A DNA stretch of 64,000 bases. Origin: Ilumatobacteraceae bacterium (GTDB lineage: Bacteria > Actinomycetota > Acidimicrobiia > Acidimicrobiales > Ilumatobacteraceae). The notes beneath the pieces were generated by a model that made no database searches, was not told the DNA's origin, and saw only the letters and a program-made list of their open reading frames with translations. The stretch lies in NCBI GenBank assembly GCA_033344875.1, contig JAWPMO010000001.1:4055595-4119594 (forward strand), read 5' to 3'. Made by a program: the position numbers and the translations under genes. This document shows positions 54,347 to 64,000 of this stretch, in pieces. Position 1 is the stretch's first letter. Each line of letters begins with the position of its first letter.

Positions 54347-55033
54347 TCAGCGCAATCCCATGTGGTGGCCCATGGCGGCGGTGGTCGAGCGGAACAGCGC
54401 TGCATGGTCGGTGGTCATTCCCCGGGTCTGGTTCGTCAGCTCGAACCCGATCAGCCCGAACAACTGCGTCCAGGCTGCGAGGAACGCGAGCACCGCCGCG
54501 TCGGTGGCCTCGACGTCGACCAGTCGAGCGAGCTGGTCGAGATCGTGCGCCAGCTCGGCTCCATGGTCGTCCGGTAGCGGCACCGGTTCCAGTCGGCCGG
54601 CGATCGCAGCGTCACGCAGGACGCTCAGGAGTGCGAACGTCACGCGGGTGCCGGGCGCGACCGTGTCGTCGGGCGCCGCATACCCCGGGACCGGCGAGCC
54701 GTACAGGAGGAGGTAGTCGTGCGGGTGATCGAGTGCCCAGCTCCGTACGGCGCACGCGGTCGCGGTCCATCGGTCGAGATCGGTGTCGTCGACGTGTTGC
54801 CGGGCGGCCTCCTCGGTTGCCGAGCCGAGCGAGTCGTAGGCCTCGATGATGAGGCGGGTCAGCAACTCGTCGCGACTCTCGACGTAGCGATACACGGCGG
54901 AGGAGACCATGCCGATCTCTCGAGCGACCGAACGCAGGGAGAGCCCGGAGGCGCCGACCTCGGCGAGCTGCCGGCGAGCGGCATCCATGATCCGTTCGGT
55001 GGTCGCCGCTCGGTGTGCGGCTCGGGTCGTCAT
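54347..55033 (-). CDS. TetR-family regulator
   Basis: 228-aa repressor. The N-terminal HTH (about 31-52, LSLRSVAREIGMVSSAVYRYV) is standard; the C-terminal domain resembles TetR_C type 13 (WTQLFGLIGFELTNQ). I chose ATG 55033 (MTTRAAHRAATTERI); a start nine codons upstream is possible. It is divergent from the deazaflavin enzyme, with two matching palindromes between them, and co-oriented with the hydroxylase, so it very likely controls both and itself. Confidence 0.9.
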   Translation of the reverse strand: MTTRAAHRAATTERIMDAARRQLAEVGASGLSLRSVAREIGMVSSAVYRYVESRDELLTRLIIEAYDSLGSATEEAARQHVDDTDLDRWTATACAVRSWALDHPHDYLLLYGSPVPGYAAPDDTVAPGTRVTFALLSVLRDAAIAGRLEPVPLPDDHGAELAHDLDQLARLVDVEATDAAVLAFLAAWTQLFGLIGFELTNQTRGMTTDHAALFRSTTAAMGHHMGLR

Positions 55034-55064
55034 GGGACCAGTGTGCCCGACGACACGCAATAAA

Positions 55065-55081
55065 CAAGAGCACTGCTCTTG
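55065..55081. promoter_or_regulatory. Probable TetR operator 1
   Basis: Perfect 7-bp inverted repeat CAAGAGC-act-GCTCTTG, 31 bases upstream of the tetR start. Same design as operator 2, centre to centre 47 bases. Confidence 0.7.
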
Positions 55082-55111
55082 CTTTTGTGTTCGGGTTCGT
55101 GTTCACTCGAA

Positions 55112-55128
55112 CGAGAGCACCGCTCTCG
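55112..55128. promoter_or_regulatory. Probable TetR operator 2
   Basis: Perfect 7-bp inverted repeat CGAGAGC-acc-GCTCTCG, 37 bases upstream of the deazaflavin-enzyme start. Shared consensus CRAGAGC-ACY-GCTCTYG with operator 1. Confidence 0.7.
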
Positions 55129-55165
55129 AAACTCACAACACCCACCCGATCGACAGGAGATCGCC

Positions 55166-55651
55166 ATGAACACCACGACCGACACCACGACGGGCAGCAC
55201 GACCGCACCGCGCCGCTACCTCGAGCCCGACTGGGTCAGCCGGCACATCGTCAACCGGATCGTCACGGCACTCGTGAAGCTCGGCGTCGATGCCCGGGGT
55301 GCCCGCGAACTGCAGGTCCGGGGGCGCTCGACCGGCGAGTGGCGAACGGTGCCCGTCAACCTGCTGACCCACGACGGTGCCATGTACCTCGTGGCGCCTC
55401 GCGGGGACACGCAGTGGGTCCGCAACCTGCGCGTGGCGGGAGGCGGGCGACTCCGTAAGGGGCGCCGCGCGGACGACTTCACGGCGGTCGAACTCGCCGA
55501 GGTGGACAAGGTGCCCGTCCTGCGGGCCTACCTGGAACGGTGGGCGTTCGAGGTCGGGAGGTTCTTCGAGGGCGTCGATCACGAGTCGTCCGACGACGAA
55601 CTCGCGCAGGTCGCACCCGGCTTCCCGGTCTTCCTGGTCACGATGACCTGA
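55166..55651 (+). CDS. Deazaflavin (F420)-dependent nitroreductase-family protein
   Basis: 161-aa split-barrel protein of the Ddn/DUF385 family, which uses F420H2 to reduce quinones, enones or nitro compounds. RGRSTGEWRTVPVNLL (about residues 50-65) and YLVAPRGDTQWVRNLRVAGG form the cofactor-binding core. ATG 55166 has AGGAGA eight bases upstream and removes 29 unconserved codons. Divergent from the TetR gene and probably repressed by it. The reaction is unknown; the hydroxylase next to it may act on the same compound. Confidence 0.85.
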   Translation: MNTTTDTTTGSTTAPRRYLEPDWVSRHIVNRIVTALVKLGVDARGARELQVRGRSTGEWRTVPVNLLTHDGAMYLVAPRGDTQWVRNLRVAGGGRLRKGRRADDFTAVELAEVDKVPVLRAYLERWAFEVGRFFEGVDHESSDDELAQVAPGFPVFLVTMT

Positions 55652-55682
55652 CGGCGGACGCGGCGTGAGCGGTCGTGCCCGA

Positions 55683-55688
55683 TACCGT
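55683..55688 (+). promoter_or_regulatory. -10 box, probable leaderless start of dusB
   Basis: TACCGT ends eight bases before ATG 55697. No Shine-Dalgarno. Confidence 0.4.
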
Positions 55689-55696
55689 TTTCGAAG

Positions 55697-56839
55697 ATGT
55701 TGCCCCTCCGGATCGGATCCTTCACGCCGGCGGTGCCGGTCGTGCTCGCTCCCATGGCTGGCGTCACGAACGCGGCGTTCCGGTCGATGTGTCGCGACTT
55801 CGGGCCGGACCTGATCTACGTCAACGAGATGGTCATGTCGACCGCGGTGGTCCACCGCAACGACAAGACCCGCCAGATGATGAAGTTCGAGCCCGACGAA
55901 TCGCCGCGTTCACTGCAGATCTACGGGAGCGATCCCGAGATGCTCGGACGTGCGGTGCACATGGTGTGCGACGAGGGGCTCGTCGACCACGTCGATCTCA
56001 ACTTCGGTTGTCCGGCGGCCAAGGTGACGCGCAAGGGCGGCGGCGCCGCGGTGCCTGCCAAGCCGGCGCTCCTGCGACAGATCCTGCGCGCCGCGGTCGG
56101 CGCCGCCCGTCCGTACGGCGTGCCCGTCACCGCCAAGTTCCGGATGGGCCTCTGGGACGACCTCCGCACCGACATCACCACCGGGTTGATCTCCGCCGAG
56201 GAGGGTGTCGCGTGGATCGCGCTGCATGCGCGCACGGTGGAGCAGCACTACGCGGGCGAGGCGCGATGGGAGGCGATCGCCGAACTGAAACAGGCGGTCG
56301 ACGGCATCCCGGTGCTCGGCAACGGCGACATCTGGGAGGCGAGCGACGCGCTCGACATGATGGCGCAGACCGGGTGCGACGGGGTCGTGATCGGACGTGG
56401 CTGCCTCGGGAGGCCGTGGCTGTTCGGTGATCTCGTCGCCGCACTGTCCGGCGGCACACCGCCGCCGACCCGGCTCCTCGGCGACGTCGTCGACACGATG
56501 ATGGAGCATGCCCGCCGTCTCGTCGCGCACCATGGCGGCGGCGACCAGGAGCCGTTCGCGATGCGCGACTTCCGCAAACACACCGGCTGGTACCTGTCCG
56601 GATACCCGGTCGGACCGGCGGTGCGACGCGAGATGTCGATGGTCTCGTCGCTGCGAGAACTCGCCGACCTCGTCGGTCCGCTCGACCGCTCGTTGGCGAT
56701 CGTCGACGGAGGCGAGCGGATCAAGCGCGGCCACACCAACGGCCCGCGCAAGGTGTCGCTGCCCAAGGGATACCTCGATCACCTCGACGATCTGACGGTG
56801 CCCGACGACGGTGCCGTGATGGCGCTGTCCGGCGGCTGA
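55697..56839 (+). CDS. dusB: tRNA-dihydrouridine synthase
   Basis: 380-aa FMN enzyme that reduces uridines in tRNA D-loops with NADPH. VLAPMAGVTNAAFR at the N-terminus, catalytic Cys105 in LNFGCPAAKV, TAKFRMG, HART and VLGNGDI are present; GRGCLGRPWLF closes the barrel, followed by a helical C-terminal domain. Family placement as DusB is by overall pattern. Confidence 0.92.
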   Translation: MLPLRIGSFTPAVPVVLAPMAGVTNAAFRSMCRDFGPDLIYVNEMVMSTAVVHRNDKTRQMMKFEPDESPRSLQIYGSDPEMLGRAVHMVCDEGLVDHVDLNFGCPAAKVTRKGGGAAVPAKPALLRQILRAAVGAARPYGVPVTAKFRMGLWDDLRTDITTGLISAEEGVAWIALHARTVEQHYAGEARWEAIAELKQAVDGIPVLGNGDIWEASDALDMMAQTGCDGVVIGRGCLGRPWLFGDLVAALSGGTPPPTRLLGDVVDTMMEHARRLVAHHGGGDQEPFAMRDFRKHTGWYLSGYPVGPAVRREMSMVSSLRELADLVGPLDRSLAIVDGGERIKRGHTNGPRKVSLPKGYLDHLDDLTVPDDGAVMALSGG

Positions 56840-56989
56840 CACCGCACGCGAGGGCGTCGGACGCCGGTCCGCAGCGGTTCAAATTGACTCGCGTCGTGTC
56901 AGCGGCAAGGATCGGTACACGGTGTTCCCGGTTCCGGCCGGCATGCGCCGTGGGGATCATCGACGACCGATCGACAGGGGAGTTTCGAC

Positions 56990-59296
56990 ATGGCCACTGC
57001 TGGCTCAATTCTGGGGAACGCCGTGCACCGTCTGGAAGACCCGACGCTGCTCACGGGCGACGGCAAGTACGTCGACGACCTGGTCGAGACCGGAATGCTG
57101 TACACCGCGTTCGTCCGCTCAACGGTGGCCCACGGCACGATCGAGTCCGTCGACGTCGGCGACGCCGAGTCGATGCCCGGTGTCGTCGGCATCTACCACG
57201 CACGGGGTGACGACCTGGGGCTCGCCCCGGTGCAGGGCTTCGCGATGATGCCCGAGACCTACAACCGTCCGGTGTTCGCCACCGACAAGGTCCGCTTCGT
57301 CGGCGACATCGTGGCCGTGGTCGTCGCCGAGTCGCAAGCGCACGCCAACGACGCCGCCGAGGCGGTCATCGTCGACTACGACGTGCTGCCTGCGATCATC
57401 CGTGCGGCCGACGGGCTCGCGGCCGACGCTCCGCTGCTGTTCCCCGAGGCCGGCTCCAACATCTGTTTCGCCAGCCAGTTCCCCGAGGGCGGCACCGATG
57501 ACGACCCGTGCGAAGGGGCCGCCGCGGTCGGTGAGGTGCACATGGTCAGCCAGCGGCTCGCCGGTGTGCCGATGGAGAACAACGGCGTGGTCGCCGTGCC
57601 CGAGGGCGACGAGCTCACGATGTGGGTCTCGCACCAGACGCCTCACTCGATCCACGCCGGGTACGCGCCGGCACTGGGCCTCGAGCCCGAGAAACTCCGC
57701 GTCGTGTGTCCGTGGGTCGGCGGCGGGTTCGGGCCCAAGGCCGCCGCCTACGTCGAACACATCGCCGCCGGAGCGATCGCACTCAAGCTGCAGCAGCCGG
57801 TCAAGTGGGTCGAGGCCCGCTCGGAAGACATGGTGTCGCTCGTCCACGGCCGTGACTACGTGATGAAGGCTCGGCTCGGTGTCGACGGCGACGGCAAGAT
57901 CGTCGGTCTCGACGCCGAAGTGCTCGCCGCCGCCGGCGCCTATCCCGCGATCGGTGCGATCCTGCCGATGCTGACCCAGATGATGTCGGTCGGCGTGTAC
58001 GAGGTGCCGAAGGTGCGCTTCGACGCCAAGACGGTCCTCACCAACAACACCACGGTGGGTGCCTACCGTGGCGCCGGTCGACCGGAAGCCACGCAGCTCA
58101 TCGAGCGGGTGATCGATGCCGCGGCGGCCGAGATCGGTATGGACCCGGCCGAGATCCGTCGGATCAACTTCATGCAGCCCGACTCGTTCCCGCGGGTCAC
58201 CATCACCGGTGGCGCGTACGACTCCGGCGAGTACGAGAAGGCGCTCGACGCGGTGCTCGAGGCGTCGGGTTACGCCGACCTGCGCGAGCAGCAGGCCGCC
58301 CGTCGTGCATCGGGTGATGCCAAGCAGCTCGGGATCGGTGTGTCGGCGTACGTCGAGGTGACCGCCCCGGTCGGCCTCCACGTCGAGTACGGCGCCTGTG
58401 AGATCAACGACGACGGGTCCGCGACCGTGTTCGCCGGTACGAGCGTGCACGGTCAGGGCCACCACACGTCGTTCGCGATGTTGGCCAGCAACGTGCTCGG
58501 CATCCCGATGGACAAGATCTCGCTGGCGAACTCCGACACCGCCACGGTGCCACGTGGCTCCGGCACGTTGGGATCACGCTCGCTCCAGACCGCCGGTAGC
58601 GCGATCCACCTCGCCTCCGAAGGGGTCCTCGAGCGCGCCAAGCAGATCGCCGCCCACATGCTCGAGGCGTCTCCCGACGACATCGAGCCCGGCGACGGTG
58701 GTCTCCAGGTCGCTGGTGTGCCGGCCAAGAGCGTGTCTTGGATCGACCTCGCAGCGGCGTCGAAGGATGCCGCGAAGCTGCCCGACGGTCTCGACCCCGA
58801 GGCGCTCAAGCACGAGCTCGACTTCGATGGCGAGAACTCGACGTTCCCGTTCGGCGCCCACGTGTCGGTCGTCGAGGTCGACACCGAGACGGGACGCGTC
58901 GAGATGCTGCGTCACATCGCGGTCGACGACTGCGGTCGGATCCTCAACCCGATGCTCGTCCGTGGCCAGCAGCACGGCGGTATCGCCCAGGGTGCGGCGC
59001 AGGCGCTCTACGAAGAGGTGCTGTACGACGAGGACGGCAACCCGATCACGTCGAACCTGATGGATTACGCGATCCCGTCGGCCGCCGAACTGTGCAGCTT
59101 CGAGACCTCGAACACCGAGACCGACAGCCCTCGGAACCCGTTGGGCGCCAAGGGCATCGGCGAGTCGGGGACGATCGGCTCGACGCCGGCCATCCAGAAC
59201 GCCGTGATCGACGCGGTCTCGCATCTCGGTGTGAAGCACATCGACATGCCGTGCTCGTCGCAGCGTGTCTGGGCTGCGATCCAAGCGGCTCGGTGA
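56990..59296 (+). CDS. Orphan CoxL-like molybdenum hydroxylase, form II
   Basis: 768-aa large subunit of the xanthine dehydrogenase/CO dehydrogenase family. The active-site loop reads AYRGAGR (about 361-367), which marks form II (CoxL-like) rather than the AYRCSFR of true CO dehydrogenase. Molybdopterin contacts GGGFGPKAAAY (about 243-253), GTSVHGQGHHTS, GTLGSRS and the catalytic Glu in GAKGIGESG near the C-terminus are present. The FAD (medium) and 2Fe-2S (small) subunits that normally flank it are absent on both sides. Start ATG 56990 with GGGGAG 13 bases upstream. maf overlaps its stop. Confidence 0.88.
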   Translation: MATAGSILGNAVHRLEDPTLLTGDGKYVDDLVETGMLYTAFVRSTVAHGTIESVDVGDAESMPGVVGIYHARGDDLGLAPVQGFAMMPETYNRPVFATDKVRFVGDIVAVVVAESQAHANDAAEAVIVDYDVLPAIIRAADGLAADAPLLFPEAGSNICFASQFPEGGTDDDPCEGAAAVGEVHMVSQRLAGVPMENNGVVAVPEGDELTMWVSHQTPHSIHAGYAPALGLEPEKLRVVCPWVGGGFGPKAAAYVEHIAAGAIALKLQQPVKWVEARSEDMVSLVHGRDYVMKARLGVDGDGKIVGLDAEVLAAAGAYPAIGAILPMLTQMMSVGVYEVPKVRFDAKTVLTNNTTVGAYRGAGRPEATQLIERVIDAAAAEIGMDPAEIRRINFMQPDSFPRVTITGGAYDSGEYEKALDAVLEASGYADLREQQAARRASGDAKQLGIGVSAYVEVTAPVGLHVEYGACEINDDGSATVFAGTSVHGQGHHTSFAMLASNVLGIPMDKISLANSDTATVPRGSGTLGSRSLQTAGSAIHLASEGVLERAKQIAAHMLEASPDDIEPGDGGLQVAGVPAKSVSWIDLAAASKDAAKLPDGLDPEALKHELDFDGENSTFPFGAHVSVVEVDTETGRVEMLRHIAVDDCGRILNPMLVRGQQHGGIAQGAAQALYEEVLYDEDGNPITSNLMDYAIPSAAELCSFETSNTETDSPRNPLGAKGIGESGTIGSTPAIQNAVIDAVSHLGVKHIDMPCSSQRVWAAIQAAR

Positions 59297-59892
59297 CGGC
59301 GGCCAATCGGCTGGTTCTCGCTTCGGCTTCGCCGCGGCGTCGTCGCCTGCTGACGTCGATCGGTCTCGTCTTCGACGTCTCGCCGGCCGACGTCGACGAG
59401 ACCGAACTGCCGGGTGAACCGCCCACCCTCTACGTCGAGCGCATCGCGGCCAGTAAGGCTCGCGCCGTCGTGTCGCGCACGCACGGTCCCGAACTCGAAC
59501 ACGCGGCGGTGCTCGCGGCCGACACCACCGTCGACGTCGACGGCGAGATCCTGGCCAAGCCGCTCGACGACGACGATGCCCGCCGCATGCTGCGTCGGTT
59601 GTCGGGCCGCACCCATCGGGTGCACACCGCCGTGTTCGGGTGGGGTCCCGACGGGGAGCACGCCGTGACGGTCACGACCGACGTCACGTTCGCTCGCCTC
59701 AGCGAGCAGGGCATCGACTGGTACCTGTCGATGGGGGAACACCTCGACAAGGCCGGCGCCTACGGGATGCAGGACGCCGGCGGGGCGCTGGTGCACCGCA
59801 TCGAGGGCAGTCCGTCGAACGTGATCGGGCTCCCGCTCGCCGAAACGATCGGCGTGCTGCGGGCCTGCGGCGTCGCGGTCACCGGCGGCTGA
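59293..59892 (+). CDS. maf: Maf-like nucleotide pyrophosphatase
   Basis: 199-aa house-cleaning enzyme that hydrolyses dTTP/UTP or modified nucleotides. LASASPRRRRLL, AADTTVDVDGEILAKP, SGRTHRVHTAV and AGAYGMQDAGG are diagnostic. GTG 59293 overlaps the previous stop (GTGA). The coupling to a CoxL-like gene is unexpected. Confidence 0.93.
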   Translation: MTAANRLVLASASPRRRRLLTSIGLVFDVSPADVDETELPGEPPTLYVERIAASKARAVVSRTHGPELEHAAVLAADTTVDVDGEILAKPLDDDDARRMLRRLSGRTHRVHTAVFGWGPDGEHAVTVTTDVTFARLSEQGIDWYLSMGEHLDKAGAYGMQDAGGALVHRIEGSPSNVIGLPLAETIGVLRACGVAVTGG

Positions 59893-59937
59893 GGTCGCCA
59901 TCGGCACATCGGTGCATCGACGCATCCGTCGCGATCG

Positions 59938-59964
59938 TTAGCACTCTCGGGGGGCGGTTGCTAA
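59938..59964 (+). promoter_or_regulatory. CIRCE operator 1 (HrcA site)
   Basis: TTAGCACTC-N9-GGTTGCTAA; two mismatches to the consensus right arm GAGTGCTAA. Its right arm contains the -35 box of the groES promoter. Confidence 0.85.
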
Positions 59965-59987
59965 CGGTGGGGTCGATGGACTAGTCT
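59958..59987 (+). promoter_or_regulatory. groES-groL promoter
   Basis: TTGCTA (59958-59963), 18-base spacer, TAGTCT (59982-59987). Both boxes touch a CIRCE element, so HrcA bound at either site would block RNA polymerase. Confidence 0.6.
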
Positions 59988-60013
59988 TAGCAGTCGCCCG
60001 AGGAGAGTGCTAA
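59987..60013 (+). promoter_or_regulatory. CIRCE operator 2 (HrcA site)
   Basis: TTAGCAGTC-N9-GAGTGCTAA; one mismatch to consensus. Centre is 49 bases from CIRCE 1. Confidence 0.9.
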
Positions 60014-60068
60014 CGACCTCGGGTCCACTGTTCAAACCCTTGTGACACGCCAATGGAGGCATGCACCC

Positions 60069-60362
60069 ATGAACCTGAAGCCGCTGGACGACCGCATCGT
60101 GGTCAAGCCAAACGAGGCCGAGACCCAGACCGCGTCTGGTCTCGTCATCCCCGACACCGCCAAGGAGAAGCCCCAGCAGGGTGTCGTTCTCGCCGTCGGC
60201 CCCGGCAAGCGCGCCGAGACCTCCGGTGAGCTCATCCCCGTCGGCATCGAAGTCGGCCAGACCGTGCTGTACTCCAAGTACGGCGGCACCGAGGTCAGCT
60301 CCAATGGTGAAGACGTCCTCGTCCTCAACGCCCGCGACGTGCTCGCGATCGTCGAGAGCTGA
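60069..60362 (+). CDS. groES: Co-chaperonin GroES
   Basis: 97-aa lid of the GroEL cage. [16 protein letters not shown] at the start, the mobile loop [20 protein letters not shown], and YSKYGGTEV are typical. ATG 60069 has GGAGG 10 bases upstream; the nine codons before it are leader. groL follows after 34 bases. Confidence 0.98.
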   Translation: MNLKPLDDRIVVKPNEAETQTASGLVIPDTAKEKPQQGVVLAVGPGKRAETSGELIPVGIEVGQTVLYSKYGGTEVSSNGEDVLVLNARDVLAIVES

Positions 60363-60390
60363 ACCCCCCGAACGCAACGAAAAGGACTGA

Positions 60391-62040
<1,650 letters not shown>

Positions 62041-62045
62041 CATCA

Positions 62046-62068
62046 CGAGTTGTGCCTGGCACAACTCG
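62046..62068 (+). terminator. First hairpin after groL
   Basis: Perfect 10-bp stem cgagttgtgc / gcacaactcg with a 3-base loop, directly after the groL stop. No T tract; probably a 3'-end stabiliser working with the next hairpin. Confidence 0.6.
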
Positions 62069-62090
62069 CGACTGACACCTGGTGTCATCG

Positions 62091-62120
62091 ACGGCCCGGG
62101 GCTTCGGCCCCGGGCCGTTG
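62091..62120 (+). terminator. Rho-independent terminator after groL
   Basis: 12-bp stem acggcccggggc / gccccgggccgt with TTCG tetraloop. Differs from the rpoC terminator at 6801 by one base pair. Confidence 0.85.
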
Positions 62121-62150
62121 CGCGTCCGGGGTTGACCGACGGTCGACCGG

Positions 62151-62156
62151 TAGGTT
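62151..62156 (+). promoter_or_regulatory. -10 box, probable leaderless start of 62164 gene
   Basis: TAGGTT ends seven bases before ATG 62164. No Shine-Dalgarno. Confidence 0.45.
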
Positions 62157-62163
62157 GCAGCCC

Positions 62164-62622
62164 ATGTCCGACCGAGCGATGCGTCCATTCTGGATCCATC
62201 AGTTGTCCGAGTACCTGATCGGGATCGCGCTGGTCGCACAGGGGCTGCAGGAGCAGGACCCGCTCGTCCCCGCGCTGGCGGGTATCGCCGTCATGGCCAA
62301 CGTGGCGATCGTGCGCGGGCCACTCGGCGCATTCAAGTGGGTCGGACGGAGCCTCCACCGGTGGCTCGACATCGTCGTGATGCTCGGCATCCTCGTGGCC
62401 GCGTTGCAGCCGTGGTTCGACGTGCCCGCCGGTGGCCGGCTGATCATGCTGGTGATGCTGGTGCCGCTCGGGTTCCTGTGGTTCTACACCGACTGGGCCG
62501 AACGCCGCAGTCGCAAGGAGCGCCGGGTCGACCGAGCGAGTGTGAAGAGCGAGGACGTCGGGCGATCCGCCGGACGGATGGCCGGCAACGCGTTCAAGGC
62601 GATCAAGAAGAAGTCGGAGTAG
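62164..62622 (+). CDS. Small membrane protein of unknown function
   Basis: 152 aa, not recognised. Three or four predicted membrane helices (about 18-55, 72-92 and 97-117) with a highly basic cytoplasmic C-terminus (ERRSRKERRVDR ... FKAIKKKSE). ATG 62164 (MSDRAMRPFWIHQLSEYLIG) is supported by the -10 box just upstream. It converges with the MFS gene and overlaps it by 20 bases at the 3' ends. Confidence 0.7.
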   Translation: MSDRAMRPFWIHQLSEYLIGIALVAQGLQEQDPLVPALAGIAVMANVAIVRGPLGAFKWVGRSLHRWLDIVVMLGILVAALQPWFDVPAGGRLIMLVMLVPLGFLWFYTDWAERRSRKERRVDRASVKSEDVGRSAGRMAGNAFKAIKKKSE

Positions 62623-63973
62623 CGGCGGCGCGGGCGGCTTCCATCTTCTCGGTCGTCAACTTGGACCGACCGAAGAGGAAGCACGCAGCGATGATCGCGG
62701 CCTGGGCGAACCAGGTGGAGCGCAGCGCGAACTCGCGGTCGACCTGTCGTTCGAGTACCCACACGATCGCGCCACCCAGCGCAGCTCCGATCGGGATCAT
62801 GCCCCACGCGAAGAAGCGGTACACGCTGTTGACGCGTCCGAGCAGACGACTCGGGATGATCGTCTGCCGGAGGCTGACCGTGATGACGTTCCAGAGAATG
62901 CCGAGGAACGCTTCGAGACCGAAGATGACGATCACGAGCGGCCACCACGGCACCAGGCCGATGATCACCGGCCCGATGGCCATGCCGCCGAGCGCGATCG
63001 CGAGCGCGGTGCCGCTCCCGAGCCGCTTCGAGATCGCCGGGGCGACGTTGCCGCCGATCAGCCCGCCGACCGCGCCGCCGAAGAACAGCACGGTGAACAG
63101 CAGGGGCCCGATGTCGAGCACCTCCTGGGCGAACAGCACGATCGTGGCGCCGCTGACCATGCCGGCGGCGTTGAGCAACCCGAGGATGATCGCCATCGGC
63201 CGGAGCAGGGTGTGCGACATCAACCAGCGAACGCCCTCGCCGAGTTCGGCGCGGAACGACTTATTCGGGGCCGCCTCGTCGCGGTCGGCACGGAAGGTAC
63301 CGGGGATCAGGAAAACCATCGCGGCGGCCAGGAAGAACGTCGCCGCGTCGACGAAGAACGGCAGTGCGAACGCGGCCAGCAGCAGGACCGATCCGAGCGG
63401 CGGCCCGGCGAACGTGTTGGTGACGTTCTCGATGCTCCAGATCCGACCGTTGGCCTTCTCGAGCTGGTGCGGCTCGACGATGTTCGGCAGGATCGTCTGG
63501 TTGGAGTTGTCACGCAACACCTCGGCCATGCCGAGCAGCAAGGTCGCGCCGAGCACGATCAGGAACAGCCCGGTCTGCGTGCCGGTGACCGCGTCGAGTT
63601 CGTCGGGGCCCGGCAGCGTGTCGCTTGCGCCGAGGACCGCGAACGCAACCACCAGGGTCAGACATCCGCGCAGCACATCCATCGTGATCATCGCCTTGCG
63701 GCGGTCGACCCGGTCGGTGATCACGCCGGCCGGCAGGGTGAAGATCAGCCACGGCAGGCGCTGGGCGACCGCCACGAGCGCGATCAGCATCGGATTGCGG
63801 GTGATCGCCGACGCCAGCCACGGGTACGCGACGGTGGCCATGCCATCGCCGAGGTTCGACACGACCGTGCCGGTGAACAGCTTGTAGTACGACGATCCGA
63901 GACGCTGGTCGCCGACCGTGACCGGGCTGCTGCCGTCGCCGGTGTCGTCGATCTGGGTGTCGGTGTCGCTCAT
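62603..63973 (-). CDS. MFS transporter, EntS-like
   Basis: 456-aa inner-membrane protein with 12 predicted helices. Motif A is GVITDRVDRRKAM (83-95). The overall pattern (DGMATVAYPWLASAITRNP, LRDNSNQTILPNIV) matches the MFS_3 group that includes the enterobactin exporter EntS and many drug or macrolide exporters. The first ~25 residues are hydrophilic. Substrate unknown. ATG is at 63971-63973 and the gene runs to the left. Confidence 0.85.
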   Translation of the reverse strand: MSDTDTQIDDTGDGSSPVTVGDQRLGSSYYKLFTGTVVSNLGDGMATVAYPWLASAITRNPMLIALVAVAQRLPWLIFTLPAGVITDRVDRRKAMITMDVLRGCLTLVVAFAVLGASDTLPGPDELDAVTGTQTGLFLIVLGATLLLGMAEVLRDNSNQTILPNIVEPHQLEKANGRIWSIENVTNTFAGPPLGSVLLLAAFALPFFVDAATFFLAAAMVFLIPGTFRADRDEAAPNKSFRAELGEGVRWLMSHTLLRPMAIILGLLNAAGMVSGATIVLFAQEVLDIGPLLFTVLFFGGAVGGLIGGNVAPAISKRLGSGTALAIALGGMAIGPVIIGLVPWWPLVIVIFGLEAFLGILWNVITVSLRQTIIPSRLLGRVNSVYRFFAWGMIPIGAALGGAIVWVLERQVDREFALRSTWFAQAAIIAACFLFGRSKLTTEKMEAARAAATPTSS

Positions 63974-64000
63974 GTCTCGGCCTCGTCGTCGAGTGTGGTG

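Overview
The window is high-GC, strongly G/C-ending-codon DNA from an actinobacterium. Gene content and order (rpoB-rpoC-rpsL-rpsG, fusA-tuf-rpsJ, S10/spc/alpha ribosomal blocks, rplM-rpsI-glmM-glmS-acpS-nnr-alr-tsaEBD, twin CIRCE in front of groES-groL, an F420-type deazaflavin enzyme) fit the Acidimicrobiia. An Ilumatobacter-like marine genus is my best guess; this is inference from layout, not from a search.

Layout. 1-6830: 3' part of rpoB, then rpoC and a UUCG-loop terminator. 6937-12461: two accessory genes, a large membrane glycosyltransferase fused to a degenerate GGDEF-like domain, and a secreted PA14/FN3 protein with a Thr-rich stalk. 12471-18865: rpsL-rpsG, a terminator, a stand-alone methyltransferase, a CBS-domain protein, then fusA-tuf-rpsJ. 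19039-24388: a polyamine-type ABC transporter (potABCD-like) and an HtrA-like protease, sitting between rpsJ and rplC, which are usually adjacent. 24410-34575: rplC to rplO. 34663-40042: secY-adk, then infA-rpmJ-rpsM-rpsK-rpsD-rpoA-rplQ; map, often found between adk and infA, is missing. 40252-43380: truA, rplM-rpsI-glmM. 43424-50782: an oversized GlmS, acpS, nnr, an SGNH/peptidoglycan-binding protein and alr. 50795-53622: tsaE-tsaB-rimI-tsaD. 53641-55651: a membrane fatty-acid-hydroxylase-like protein and a TetR regulator, divergent from a deazaflavin-dependent enzyme with two matching palindromic operators between them. 55697-59892: dusB, an orphan form II CoxL-like molybdo-hydroxylase, maf. 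59938-62118: CIRCE-regulated groES-groL. 62164-63973: a small membrane protein and a convergent MFS transporter.

Most of the window is core machinery: transcription (rpoB, rpoC, rpoA), translation (about 30 ribosomal proteins, EF-G, EF-Tu, IF-1), Sec secretion, cell-wall precursor supply (glmM, glmS, alr), t6A tRNA modification and chaperonin.

The most unusual signal is that two different ribosomal proteins, uL4 and uL22, each end in an acidic linker plus a nearly identical module of about 41 residues (33 identical by my count), still recognisable as a DNA repeat at 26106-26228 and 28467-28589. Other points: infA apparently starts at CTG; tuf has codon use unlike all its neighbours; GlmS is about 500 residues too long with its C-terminal loop displaced inward; at least seven genes have a TANNNT box 6-9 nt before the start codon, suggesting leaderless mRNAs; and the ribosomal promoters share a TTGNNN-N17/18-TANNAT form. 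No tRNA, rRNA, CRISPR array, IS element or prophage was seen. No gene-free stretch exceeds 300 bases.
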